Origin: Candidatus Competibacteraceae bacterium | Lineage (GTDB): Bacteria; Pseudomonadota; Gammaproteobacteria; Competibacterales; Competibacteraceae | Assembly: GCA_007120095.1 (NCBI GenBank) | Contig: SKOM01000070.1 | Coordinates: 1 to 15,146 of the forward strand | Direction: 5' to 3' | DNA: 15,146 bases | Translations under genes and position numbers: made by a program | In this document: piece by piece, positions 1 through 7,904 of the stretch | Position numbering within the stretch: position 1 is the first letter of the stretch | How the letters are laid out: every line of letters begins with the position of its first letter | Notes under the pieces: model-generated | The model's database searches: none | Seen by the model: the letters and a program-made list of their open reading frames with translations, nothing else | Told to the model about the DNA's origin: nothing

Positions 1-627
1 GATTGGGGTGAGGTGCTGGGAATTGGCCTCCAGGAGTCCCGGCACGCGGTCGATCAGGGGCTGCGTGCCCTCCAGCAGTTCTACGATAAGATGCGCACGC
101 GCCAACGGGCTGAACTCGACGTGCTGGAACGGGAAGGCCGGGTCGGCATCGGGGTTCTCGGCCGCCCGTACCATAACGATCCGGGTGTCAACCATGGGAT
201 CTTCGAGGAACTGCAGCGCGCCGGCCACCCCATCTTCTGGCAGGATGCGCTGCCCCTGGACGCCGACCTTCTGGAGCGGCTCTTCGGGGCCGAGGTTCGT
301 GCTGGCGACATCGAGTCACCGCTGGTGATCGATGATGTCTGGAAGCACAGTTTCTCCGAGCACACGTCGCGCAAGCTCTGGGCCGCGAAATTCATCGCCC
401 GGCATCCTAATCTGATCGCTTTGGAGCTATCGAGCTTCAAGTGCGGCCACGACGCCCCGATCTACTCCGTGATCGAGGAAATCATCGAGCGCTCAGGGAC
501 GCCGTATTTCTGCTTCAAGGATCTGGACGAGAACCGTCCTTCCGGATCCATCAGGATACGCACCGAGACCATCGCATATTTCCTGGAACGCTACCAGGCA
601 CAATTGCGCCGCTCGCAGGTGGGTTAA
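1..627 (+). CDS. Acyl-CoA dehydratase activase-related protein (DUF2229-type C-terminal part), 5' end missing
   Basis: This is the last 208 residues of a larger protein: the frame is open from the first base and stops at TAA 625-627. I recognise the C-terminal part of the long proteins related to the 2-hydroxyacyl-CoA dehydratase / benzoyl-CoA reductase activators (BadF/BadG/BcrA/BcrD, HgdC). Those full proteins are usually well over 1000 residues. The visible signatures are GRPYHNDPGVNHGI near the start, VIDDVWKHSFSEHTSRKLWAAKF in the middle, and LSSFKCGHDAP followed by YFCFKDLDENRPSGS near the end. In characterised relatives the activator uses ATP and an Fe-S cluster to pass an electron to a dehydratase. 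The cysteine in SFKCGHD could be a metal ligand, but that is inference. The ATPase part lies outside the window. The next gene starts 83 bp downstream on the same strand, so co-transcription is plausible. Confident in the family, not in the substrate. Confidence 0.8.
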   Translation, partial: DWGEVLGIGLQESRHAVDQGLRALQQFYDKMRTRQRAELDVLEREGRVGIGVLGRPYHNDPGVNHGIFEELQRAGHPIFWQDALPLDADLLERLFGAEVRAGDIESPLVIDDVWKHSFSEHTSRKLWAAKFIARHPNLIALELSSFKCGHDAPIYSVIEEIIERSGTPYFCFKDLDENRPSGSIRIRTETIAYFLERYQAQLRRSQVG

Positions 628-710
628 CCGCTGGACACCAGCAGGGCCGAGGTCAGTTAGGTCGAGAAAGTCCATATTCAGTGAGTCACTTGTTCCGGAG
701 AAGCTATGCT

Positions 711-3368
711 ATGAGTGCCCAAACTATCGAAGAACTCCTTTCTTTCCGTTCAGTATCGCAGGATCAGACGGCTGTTGTAACGATGAGCCGCGACGGATTC
801 GACACCACTTCGCGTGCGGATGTTCTCGCGCGGGCTGGCCGTCTCGCGGCTGGGCTGCGGGAGAGTGATCTTGAGCGTGGGGATCGGATTGTGATTCTTG
901 CTCCGAATAGCGCCAACTGGATTGCGTCGGCGCTGGGCGTGATGAATGCCGGTGCTGTGGTCGTACCCCTGGACACTCAGATGCCTGGCGAGGATCTGAA
1001 GCATGCTCTGTCGGATTCCAATCCGCGGTTCATCTTTACCACCTCCTCGTTGAAGGATCGCCTTCCGGATGACCTGGAGGACGTGCGGATATACCTGTTC
1101 GATGCCGAGTTAGACGCCTCGGACGCTTGGGTAGCCCTGCTTGCAGACGAACCGGCCTCGGCCGTGGCCGAGCAGAATGACGTGGCTACAATCTTCTACA
1201 CCTCCGGCACGACGGGGCCGCCCAAGGGGGTGCCGTTGACGCACCGGAACCTGAGCAGTAATGTGAAGGCCCTGTGTGCCCAGGAACTTGCCGACGACAG
1301 CGACCGGGTTCTGGTTCCCCTGCCGTTTCATCACGTCTCCCCTTTCACTGTGGGTATTCTTATCCCGCTGACGCTGGGAGCACCAATCATCGTGCCTTTC
1401 TCGCTGGTAGGGCCGCAGATCGTTCGGGCCTTGCGCGAAGGCGAGGCCACGGTGATGCTGGGTGTACCACGCCTTTACGAGGCGGTATGGAATGCTCTGG
1501 AAGATCGCGTTGCCGGGCGGGGCCGGATTGCCGCATTGTTGTTCCGTCAGATGTTGAGTGTTTCGAGTCTGGCGCGACGGCGCTTCGGCCTGCGCCTGGG
1601 TCGGCGGCTGTTTGCCAGCCTGCACAGCCGTCTGGCACCGCGTCTGCGTCTGGTCGTCGCCGGCGGTGCGGCGCTGGATCCCGATCTGGGATGCAAGCTG
1701 CAGGCATTGGGTTGGGAAGTGGCCACCGGTTATGGTCTCAGCGAGACCTCGCCGATACTGACCTATAATCCGCCCGACCGTTTGCGGCTGGAAGCTGCGG
1801 GCATGGCCCTGCCCGGCGTGGAACTCGCCATCGATGATTCCGACTCATCCAGCGGACGTGGAGAGGTAATGGCCCGGGGATCTAACGTATTCGGCGGTTA
1901 CCTGAATCTGCCGGAGAAGACCAGCAAGGTTCTCGACGAGGACGGTTGGTTCCGTACCGGAGACACGGGCGAGCTGGATAACGACGGTTATCTGCACTTG
2001 TACGGTCGTGAGTCGTCGATGATCCTTCTCTCCGGAGGCGAGAACGTCGATCCGGAGCGTGTGGAGAGGGCCTTGAAGTCCCTCGACGAGTTGCGGGATG
2101 TCGGTGTCCTGGCCCACGACGATCGCCTGGCAGCGGTTGTAGTTCCGGAATCGAATCTGTTGCGCGAAGTGACCGGTAAGGATCTAGAAGCACGGGTGAA
2201 AAATGTGGTGAAGAAGGCTGCAAAGGAACTGCCCAGCCACCATCGGCCGGGGATCGTCCGTATTGCGCTGGATCCTCTGCCCCGCACGCGCCTGGGCAAG
2301 TTGCGTCGACACAAACTGGAGGAACTGTTCGAGAAGCTGGGGCAAAGCGATGCCGTTTCCGAGGCGAAATCCGAACCCGTGTCGGCTGAGTCTATGGCAC
2401 CCGAAGATCAGCAACTGTTGTCAGATCCCGGCGCAGAGCGCACCTGGAGGTATCTGGCGCAACGTTTTCACGACCTGCGTCTCACTCCGGACAGCAGCCT
2501 GGCGGAGGAATTGGGAATTGATTCGCTGAGTTGGGTGGATCTGACGCTGGCACTGCAGGATCGTGCCGGCATCGACCTGGATGATTCGGCGATCGAGAGG
2601 GTCGAGACGGTGCGGGATCTTCTGCAGGAGGCCGCCGGTGCCTCTGAAGCCAGGGAGGGGCGTGGCGAATTGAAGCAACAGCTCAGGGAACCCGAATCAC
2701 TGCTCGACGATGAGCAGAAACAGGACCTGGTGCCGCCTGGGCCGGTACGCCGGATCTTTGGACGAATCGTGCTGGCACCGGCTCGGCTTTTAGGCCGTCT
2801 GCTCTTGCGCGTCGAGGTTCAGGGCCGGTTTCCGGATGACGGCCAATACCTGATTGCACCGCGCCATCTGAGCTTCGTCGATCCGCTAGCGCTGCTGCCC
2901 GCCCTGAGCAGAAAGCAGCTTGAATCGCTTTACTGGGCTGGCCTGGAGGCCTACCTGTTTTCCAACCGTCTCACCCGTGCATTCAGCCGCACGGCACGTA
3001 TCCTGCCGATTGATCCCGGTTCAGCACCGCGCAGAAGCCTGGCCATCGCGGCAGCCTGCCTCAAACGGGGTCACAGTCTGGTCTGGTTTCCGGAGGGTGA
3101 GCGTTCCCTGGACGGTAAGCTTCAGCGCCTGCGTCCCGGCATCGGGCTGGTTCTGGCGGCGCAGCCGGTGCCGGTAATTCCTGTGTGGATCGACGGCACA
3201 TGGGAGGTTATGCCGCCGGGGCAAAGTCTGCCCCGCCCCGGCAAGGTGCGGTTGATCATCGGTGACCCTGTTTCCCCCGATACCTACGGAACAGATGAGC
3301 GGGAAATCGTCGCAACCCTGCAGTCCAGTCTGGAGACCCTGGGGAAGGTACAGAAGTCTGTCGGCTGA
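711..3368 (+). CDS. Acyl-CoA/acyl-ACP ligase - acyl carrier - PlsC acyltransferase fusion
   Basis: An 885-residue multidomain lipid enzyme. Residues ~1-540 are an AMP-forming acyl ligase: P-loop YTSGTTGPPKG (163-173), YGLSETSP (341-348), GWFRTGDTG (412-420) and the C-terminal lysine K530 in LGKLRR. Residues ~565-640 are an acyl carrier domain with the phosphopantetheine serine S605 in GIDSLSW. Residues ~685-885 are a PlsC-type acyltransferase with the HX4D motif (H719, D724), FPEGERS (793-799) and a VPVIPVWIDGTW segment. A fatty acid could thus be activated, loaded on the built-in carrier and transferred to a lysophospholipid or similar acceptor (inferred). E. coli Aas has related end domains in the opposite order and no carrier domain. 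I start at ATG 711 because the ligase domain begins there and GGAG lies at 697-700; the frame is open further upstream (GTG 441) but that stretch overlaps the previous gene out of frame. A terminator follows at 3524. Confidence 0.88.
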   Translation: MSAQTIEELLSFRSVSQDQTAVVTMSRDGFDTTSRADVLARAGRLAAGLRESDLERGDRIVILAPNSANWIASALGVMNAGAVVVPLDTQMPGEDLKHALSDSNPRFIFTTSSLKDRLPDDLEDVRIYLFDAELDASDAWVALLADEPASAVAEQNDVATIFYTSGTTGPPKGVPLTHRNLSSNVKALCAQELADDSDRVLVPLPFHHVSPFTVGILIPLTLGAPIIVPFSLVGPQIVRALREGEATVMLGVPRLYEAVWNALEDRVAGRGRIAALLFRQMLSVSSLARRRFGLRLGRRLFASLHSRLAPRLRLVVAGGAALDPDLGCKLQALGWEVATGYGLSETSPILTYNPPDRLRLEAAGMALPGVELAIDDSDSSSGRGEVMARGSNVFGGYLNLPEKTSKVLDEDGWFRTGDTGELDNDGYLHLYGRESSMILLSGGENVDPERVERALKSLDELRDVGVLAHDDRLAAVVVPESNLLREVTGKDLEARVKNVVKKAAKELPSHHRPGIVRIALDPLPRTRLGKLRRHKLEELFEKLGQSDAVSEAKSEPVSAESMAPEDQQLLSDPGAERTWRYLAQRFHDLRLTPDSSLAEELGIDSLSWVDLTLALQDRAGIDLDDSAIERVETVRDLLQEAAGASEAREGRGELKQQLREPESLLDDEQKQDLVPPGPVRRIFGRIVLAPARLLGRLLLRVEVQGRFPDDGQYLIAPRHLSFVDPLALLPALSRKQLESLYWAGLEAYLFSNRLTRAFSRTARILPIDPGSAPRRSLAIAAACLKRGHSLVWFPEGERSLDGKLQRLRPGIGLVLAAQPVPVIPVWIDGTWEVMPPGQSLPRPGKVRLIIGDPVSPDTYGTDEREIVATLQSSLETLGKVQKSVG

Positions 3369-3523
3369 AGATCTGTGGCCGCTGAAAATTCTCGCTCGAT
3401 TCAATGGAACAACTGGCTCGCCTGGCCTGGCTAATCCAGGGCGCATCTAACTGGCCACCGAAGCCATGGTGGCTGAGCTGCTTAAGAAAGATTAAGGTGG
3501 TGGCATGCCGACCGAGTCCAAAA

Positions 3524-3546
3524 CCCCGCTTCGGCGGGGCTTTTTT
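3524..3546 (+). terminator. Rho-independent terminator with UUCG tetraloop, probably bidirectional
   Basis: A perfect 6-bp G/C stem (3524-3529 with 3534-3539) closes a TTCG loop and is followed, after one C, by six T. The C(UUCG)G loop is unusually stable in RNA. On the other strand the same stem is followed by four T, so it can also end the leftward transcript arriving from the nicotinate phosphoribosyltransferase gene, whose stop is at 3575. It therefore serves two convergent genes. The rest of the gap (3369-3523) shows only a weaker 6-bp inverted repeat (3454-3459 with 3468-3473) without a T run. Confidence 0.9.
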
Positions 3547-3574
3547 GTGCACGATTATTGGAACGGGGGTGATG

Positions 3575-5059
3575 CTAGCTACTCTGCTCGCTGAGTTGTT
3601 CGCGCTCACGCTCAATCATGGCATCGCGCAGGGCATTCAGTTTAGGGCTTAAGCCCACCGGATAAATATGTGGGTATTCAAAGCGTTTATGGCTGTCGTC
3701 CAGCAGAGTGAGCTGGTCTTGGAAATGCTGGCGAATCTGCTCCAGATCCGGCGGATCAATCTGCAACTCGCCCTCGCGGTACAGCGGTTTGAGAAGAGGC
3801 TCAAAGCGCACACTGCGTTTCAGCAGTTTACGGCGCAAATTATCATTAGGATCAATAATCCGGTCGATGGTCTCGGGAATTTCCCGGTGATCAGCAATGA
3901 CATCGGCCATCATGCGCTCAGCTTCGTGATAATGGCGATACACTTGCAGCAAGCCGGGAACGCTCATTTTAGCTCGGGTATCGGAAAGCTTAAGCTTGTA
4001 TTCCCATTCACCCTGTTGGGTTTCAATCGCGGTTAATTTATACACCCCGTTGAGTGCCGGGTCGCCATCGGCGGTGACCAGTTTGGTGCCTACGCCCCAA
4101 ATATCAATACGCGCCCCTTGTAGTTTAAGGCTGGTGATCACGTACTCATCCAGTTCATTGCTGGCGACAATCTGCGCTTCAGGGAATCCAGCTTCGTCGA
4201 GTAACTGCCTAGATTGTTTACTAAAATAAGCCAAATCGCCGCTGTCGAGACGAATACCCATCATTTCATGCCCCTGTTCACGCAATTCGCGTGCCACGGC
4301 AATCGCGTTACGCACGCCATTCAGCGAGCCATAGGTATCGACCAGGAACACACAATTGCCTGGTAAGGCTCGCGCATAGGCGGTGAACGCCTGGCGCTCT
4401 TCGGGAAAGGACATCACCCAACTGTGGGCGTGGGTGCCGATCACGGGAATCCCGAATAATTTACCGGCCAGTACATTAGAAGTCCCCACAGCACCGCCGA
4501 TATAAGCCGCCCGCGCTGCCGCCAAGCCTCCTAAACCTTGAGCGCGGCGCAACCCGAAATCAACCACTGGATCACCTTGAGCCGCATGGCAGATCCGGGC
4601 CACCTTGCTGGCAATTAGACTTTGGAAGTTAATGGTGTTGAGCAGCAGCGTTTCTAGTAACTGGGCTTGTAAAATAGGGCCTTGAACCCGTATCAGTGGC
4701 TCGTTGGGAAAGACAATCGTGCCCTCTGGCACACTGTGAATATCGCAGGTGAAGCGCATATTGGCGAGGTAGTCGAGAAAGGCCGGTTCAAATAACGGCG
4801 CTCCGTTGCGATCTGTCAAAGTGGCCAAGTAGTCCAGATCACCCCTGCTGAACCGGAAGGATTGCAGGTACTCCAGCAACGTGCCCATGCCCGTCATCAC
4901 CACAAAACCGCCGCGAAACGGATTTTTGCGATAAAACATGTGAAACTCAGCTCGCCGTTCCGCCATGCCGTTTTTCCAGTAGCCGTAGGCCATGGTTAAT
5001 TGGTACTGGTCGGTCAGTAAACTCAGTGAGGGGTCGCGTTGAAATAAATCGGTGAACAT
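3575..5059 (-). CDS. pncB: Nicotinate phosphoribosyltransferase
   Basis: Makes nicotinate mononucleotide from nicotinate and PRPP with ATP, the committed Preiss-Handler step of NAD salvage, in the cytosol. The 494-residue protein opens with LLTDQYQLTMAYGYWK, typical of this family. It has GTHAHSW at residues 208-214, where H212 matches the histidine phosphorylated in characterised enzymes, and a phosphate-binding RLDSGDL motif further on. It is longer than the ~400-residue E. coli PncB and resembles the long bacterial/eukaryotic type. Start: ATG at 5059 with AGGA at 5069-5072. Its ATG shares one base with the TAA of the glutaredoxin-like gene upstream (TAATG), so translation is probably coupled. 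It is the last gene of a four-gene leftward operon and runs toward the terminator at 3524-3546. Confidence 0.95.
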   Translation of the reverse strand: MFTDLFQRDPSLSLLTDQYQLTMAYGYWKNGMAERRAEFHMFYRKNPFRGGFVVMTGMGTLLEYLQSFRFSRGDLDYLATLTDRNGAPLFEPAFLDYLANMRFTCDIHSVPEGTIVFPNEPLIRVQGPILQAQLLETLLLNTINFQSLIASKVARICHAAQGDPVVDFGLRRAQGLGGLAAARAAYIGGAVGTSNVLAGKLFGIPVIGTHAHSWVMSFPEERQAFTAYARALPGNCVFLVDTYGSLNGVRNAIAVARELREQGHEMMGIRLDSGDLAYFSKQSRQLLDEAGFPEAQIVASNELDEYVITSLKLQGARIDIWGVGTKLVTADGDPALNGVYKLTAIETQQGEWEYKLKLSDTRAKMSVPGLLQVYRHYHEAERMMADVIADHREIPETIDRIIDPNDNLRRKLLKRSVRFEPLLKPLYREGELQIDPPDLEQIRQHFQDQLTLLDDSHKRFEYPHIYPVGLSPKLNALRDAMIEREREQLSEQSS

Positions 5060-5292
5060 TAAAGTGTTTCCTGTCGGATAAAATCACGAACGGCGGTGGG
5101 TTCAAAGGGCCAGTTGAGCTCTGCACCATCAGAGCGCTGGAGCACGGGAATGCGAATCTGGTAACGTTCTAACAGCGTGGCGTCATCGATAATATCAATC
5201 TCCTGCGCGGGCTCGCCCAGCGCTTGAATAATGTACTGTTGGGCTTGTTCGCACAGATGACAATATTCAGTCATATACAGGATTGGCTTCAT
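5059..5292 (-). CDS. Small glutaredoxin-like protein (DUF836 type)
   Basis: A 77-residue thioredoxin-fold protein with the redox pair C11-H-L-C14 and the likely cis-proline P49 in RIPVL, matching the DUF836 glutaredoxin-like family (usually 75-90 residues). The expected job is thiol-disulfide exchange; the partner is unknown. The frame is open upstream to 5394, but the fold starts at MKPILYMTEYCHLC, so I chose ATG 5292; an AGAG lies a few bases before it. It lies 40 bp after the UPF0210 stop, and its own stop overlaps the start of the nicotinate phosphoribosyltransferase gene by one base. Its place in the operon suggests redox support for one of the neighbours, but nothing in the sequence proves this. 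Confidence 0.88.
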   Translation of the reverse strand: MKPILYMTEYCHLCEQAQQYIIQALGEPAQEIDIIDDATLLERYQIRIPVLQRSDGAELNWPFEPTAVRDFIRQETL

Positions 5293-5332
5293 CAGTCTCT
5301 GGAAAAGTAAAGGTTTATTGAGTATGAGTGTA

Positions 5333-6712
5333 TTAATTGCGCAAACTCTGTAACGGTGCGGGGATATGGCCGGCAAAGCGCACAAACGCATCATTATCGC
5401 CCGGACAGCGCACGGGCAGAATCACACTGGCACCAAATAAGCCACCAAAACTGACGTGATCGCCTGCGGCTTTTCCCGGAACCGGGATAATTCGCGTGGC
5501 CGTGGTCTTGTTATTGACCACACCGATGGCCATTTCATCGGCCATGATAGCGGCGATGGTTGCCCCGGAGGTTACGCCGGGAATCGCCACCATATCCAAA
5601 CCAACACTGCATACGCTGGTCATGGCTTCGAGTTTTTCCAGTGTCAGTGAACCTCCAGCGGCAGCAGCGGCCAGGGTAGCGTCTTCCATTACGGGAATAA
5701 ATGCCCCACTGAGTCCCCCGACACTGGAGCTGGCAAACGCCCCGCCTTTTTTAACCGCATCGTTCAGCAGTGCCAGTGCCGCCGTGGAACCCGGTGCGCC
5801 GATCGCGGCGATGCCCATAGTTTGCAGGATCTCGCCGATAGAGTCGCCGACCTGCGGTGTGGGTGCCAGCGATAAATCCACAATGCCGAATTGCACGTTC
5901 AGTTTTTCGGCCAGCTCGCGGCCAATCAGTTCGCCCACTCGGGTGATCCGAAACGCGGTGAGTTTAATTTCTTCAGCCATATCGGCTAAGGTAAGCTGCT
6001 CGGTGCCGACTTGTTCGATCAGCCGTTGCAACGCCCGTTTAACCACGCCAGGACCGGAGACGCCGATATTAATCACCGCATCCGCCTCACCCGGACCATG
6101 GGTGGCACCGGCCATGAATGGGTTGTCTTCGGGCATATTGGCGAACACCACCAACTTGGCGCAGGCAAAGCCGTGATGCGCTTGATCCGCTTCAGCGGTG
6201 TCGCGAATTGCCTGGCCGAGCGCGAGCACGGCGTCCATATTGATTCCGGCACGAGTCGTGGCGACATTAATGCCGGAACACACGCGTTGAGTGGTGCTCA
6301 GCGCTTCCGGAAGGCTGTCAATCAGTGCTTTGGCTGTTGGTGTTAGTCCCTTGTGCACGAGTCCACCGCAACCGCCGATCAGGTCAACACCGACTTCGGC
6401 CGCCGCTTGATCCAGCGTTTTGGCTACCTGCACCAGGGCATCGCGGCCATGGCCGGCGGCAACACTGGCAATCGGTGACACGGCCAAGCGCCGATTGACC
6501 ACTGGAATGCCATAGCGGCGTTCGACTTCGCGGGTGGCGCGCACCAAATCCCCTGCTGCGCGGTTGATTTTAGCCCGTATCTTGGCGCATAAATGGGGCA
6601 GGCTAGGGCTGCTGCAATCGTCAAGATTCAGCCCTAAAGTCACTGTGCGCACATCGAGGTTCTCTTCCTGGAACATGCGGATGGTTTCAAAAATCGCATC
6701 GCCCCGAATCAT
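5333..6712 (-). CDS. UPF0210/DUF711 (PFL-family) protein of unknown function
   Basis: A 459-residue protein of the UPF0210/DUF711 family. Members are about 450 residues, are widespread in bacteria and archaea, and to my knowledge have no established reaction. Recognisable stretches are the N-terminal MIRGDAIFETIRMFQEENLD, the conserved FANMPEDNPFMAG followed by HGPGEADAVINIGVSGPG, and a glycine- and alanine-rich C-terminal half (GSTAALALLNDAVKKGG, SSVGGLSGAFIPV). No signal peptide or membrane span, so probably cytosolic. The frame stays open upstream to 6895, but ATG 6712 is the start: a strong GGAGG lies at 6721-6725 and the family N-terminus begins here. Its ATG overlaps the TGA of the ACT gene by four bases (ATGA). 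Pairing of this family with an ACT-domain gene is common, which suggests that the ACT protein senses a ligand of this enzyme or regulates it. Confidence 0.92.
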   Translation of the reverse strand: MIRGDAIFETIRMFQEENLDVRTVTLGLNLDDCSSPSLPHLCAKIRAKINRAAGDLVRATREVERRYGIPVVNRRLAVSPIASVAAGHGRDALVQVAKTLDQAAAEVGVDLIGGCGGLVHKGLTPTAKALIDSLPEALSTTQRVCSGINVATTRAGINMDAVLALGQAIRDTAEADQAHHGFACAKLVVFANMPEDNPFMAGATHGPGEADAVINIGVSGPGVVKRALQRLIEQVGTEQLTLADMAEEIKLTAFRITRVGELIGRELAEKLNVQFGIVDLSLAPTPQVGDSIGEILQTMGIAAIGAPGSTAALALLNDAVKKGGAFASSSVGGLSGAFIPVMEDATLAAAAAGGSLTLEKLEAMTSVCSVGLDMVAIPGVTSGATIAAIMADEMAIGVVNNKTTATRIIPVPGKAAGDHVSFGGLFGASVILPVRCPGDNDAFVRFAGHIPAPLQSLRN

Positions 6713-7269
6713 CGGGATATCCTCCGAAACAGCACCTGATTGGTGGCTTGAAATAAACGCTGGTGTTGTAACCGGACTTGTAACCCCGCAGTCTGGCCGG
6801 CGTGTTCTAAATCGATTTGCAATTGATCCAGGGCCACCGTGGGCGGTAGTTCGATTTCTGCCACCAAGCGAATGCGGGTCGCCGCTACTCGGCAATCCAG
6901 ATCGACGAAATTACCGCCGCGCTCGGCAATCAGGCTACTGATGTCGTGTACTATACCGGGGCTGTCGTCGCCGAGTGCGGTTAGGATATACCGATCACTG
7001 TCCGGCAACGGTGGATGGCTGGTTTGGTACGGCAGCAAATTGACAGCCGCACCAGGGCCGATAATGCGGTGTAATTGCGCACTCAACGTCTCGGTGTTGG
7101 TATCAGGCGGCAGGGCGACAATAATGATAATAGTGAAATAATCACGGACGACAGTTTGGCTCAGTTCGAGTAACCGTGCGCCTTGCAATTCCATCACTTC
7201 ACTGAGATTGGCAATAATGCCGCGCTGGTCGAGGGTATGCACGGTGAGCAAATGGGTGGGTTCAGTCAT
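6709..7269 (-). CDS. Double-ACT-domain protein, GcvR-like
   Basis: A 186-residue protein with two ACT domains: ACT1 about residues 6-80, opening LLTVHTLDQRGIIANLSEVM, and ACT2 about 93-170, opening YILTALGDDSPGIVHDISSLIAERGGN. ACT domains usually bind amino acids or related small molecules. The length and two-domain layout match E. coli GcvR (about 190 residues), but GcvR is a regulator of the glycine cleavage operon and no gcv gene is seen here. The operon position before the UPF0210 gene, with an ATGA overlap, points to a regulatory or partner role for that protein; in many Firmicutes the equivalent partner is a single short ACT protein (UPF0237). It is the first gene of the leftward operon. 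I see no convincing Shine-Dalgarno; a TATAAT-like hexamer touches the ATG, so the start or leader could be unusual. Confidence 0.85.
   Translation of the reverse strand: MTEPTHLLTVHTLDQRGIIANLSEVMELQGARLLELSQTVVRDYFTIIIIVALPPDTNTETLSAQLHRIIGPGAAVNLLPYQTSHPPLPDSDRYILTALGDDSPGIVHDISSLIAERGGNFVDLDCRVAATRIRLVAEIELPPTVALDQLQIDLEHAGQTAGLQVRLQHQRLFQATNQVLFRRISR
6721..6725 (-). promoter_or_regulatory. Ribosome-binding site of the UPF0210 gene
   Basis: GGAGG on the minus strand, 8 bases before ATG 6712 and inside the 3' end of the ACT gene. It fixes the start of the UPF0210 gene at 6712 rather than further upstream in the same open frame, and it allows reinitiation by ribosomes finishing the ACT gene. 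Confidence 0.85.
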
Positions 7270-7356
7270 TATAAATAGTGCAGTCTGCGATGATCAGTCT
7301 TGATTGGAATACTATTGACTGGCACTCTGTGCTGGTCTTATTGAGGTAGTGGCCAT

Positions 7357-7899
7357 ATGATACGGGTAAATTTGTTGATTCTGGTAGGGGTCATAAGTGT
7401 CAGTTTGGGAGGTTGCGGTATGATAGCCCAAGTTGGAGACAATAGCGCCTCCAAGGTAACAAATGGCGATAGGCTGAATATTATCGTCTTGCATAACGGG
7501 CTGATGTGCGGTGCGGATTTAACCAGCCCCGATGCGGTATGGATGAATAATGCGACTCAGCTAAGCCGGCGGTATGCCAATATGGCTGCAGTGGCCGAAC
7601 CACCGATGGTCGATTTCGAACAGTATGGTGTATTGCTGGTTACTATGGGCCAGCAGCCCACTTCGGGTTACCGTTTGAACTTCTTACCCAGCGCTCATCG
7701 GGTCATATTGAGCGGTCGCACCCTGCAAATCAATCTGGCCTGGGAGCAACCGCCCCCCGATAGCATTCAGGCTCAGGTGCTGACTCAGCCCTGTCTTCTG
7801 CTGCAAGTGCCAAGGCGCTCGTTTACCCGGGTGGAGATTCTAGACCAGCAGGGCACGGTCAGATTTGGCCGCCGCATGGGTCGCGCTACCGGGTCGTGA
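7357..7899 (+). CDS. Lipoprotein with PrcB-like C-terminal domain
   Basis: A 180-residue predicted lipoprotein. The N-terminus is a short hydrophobic signal (residues 4-18) ending in the lipobox LGGC, with C20 as the lipidated cysteine. The mature part carries a PrcB-like pattern at about residues 85-160: GVLLVTMGQQPTSGYRLNF, then LQINLAWEQPPPDS, then QPCLLLQVP. The PrcB family is named after a protease-complex subunit of Treponema; in most bacteria its role is not known. Residue 21 after the cysteine is G, not D, so Lol sorting to the outer membrane is likely (inferred). Start: ATG 7357 with GAGGT at 7343-7347. The 87-bp gap to the divergent ACT operon must hold promoters for both sides, but I see no clear pair of hexamers. 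A perfect hairpin follows the stop at 7905-7937. Confidence 0.8.
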   Translation: MIRVNLLILVGVISVSLGGCGMIAQVGDNSASKVTNGDRLNIIVLHNGLMCGADLTSPDAVWMNNATQLSRRYANMAAVAEPPMVDFEQYGVLLVTMGQQPTSGYRLNFLPSAHRVILSGRTLQINLAWEQPPPDSIQAQVLTQPCLLLQVPRRSFTRVEILDQQGTVRFGRRMGRATGS

Positions 7900-7904
7900 T
7901 TATC

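Noticed and set aside
441..710. Upstream extension of the ligase frame to GTG 441, adding 90 residues
   Set aside because: It overlaps the activase-like gene out of frame, has no family resemblance, and the ligase domain with its own ribosome-binding site begins at ATG 711.
5496..6176. Long open frame (226 residues) on the + strand
   Set aside because: It is antisense to the UPF0210 gene; its Ser/Ala/Pro-rich translation has no protein-like features and no ribosome-binding site.
7315..7343. TTGACT as a -35 for the lipoprotein gene
   Set aside because: Any -10 at proper distance would put the start site on or past the ribosome-binding site at 7343-7347.
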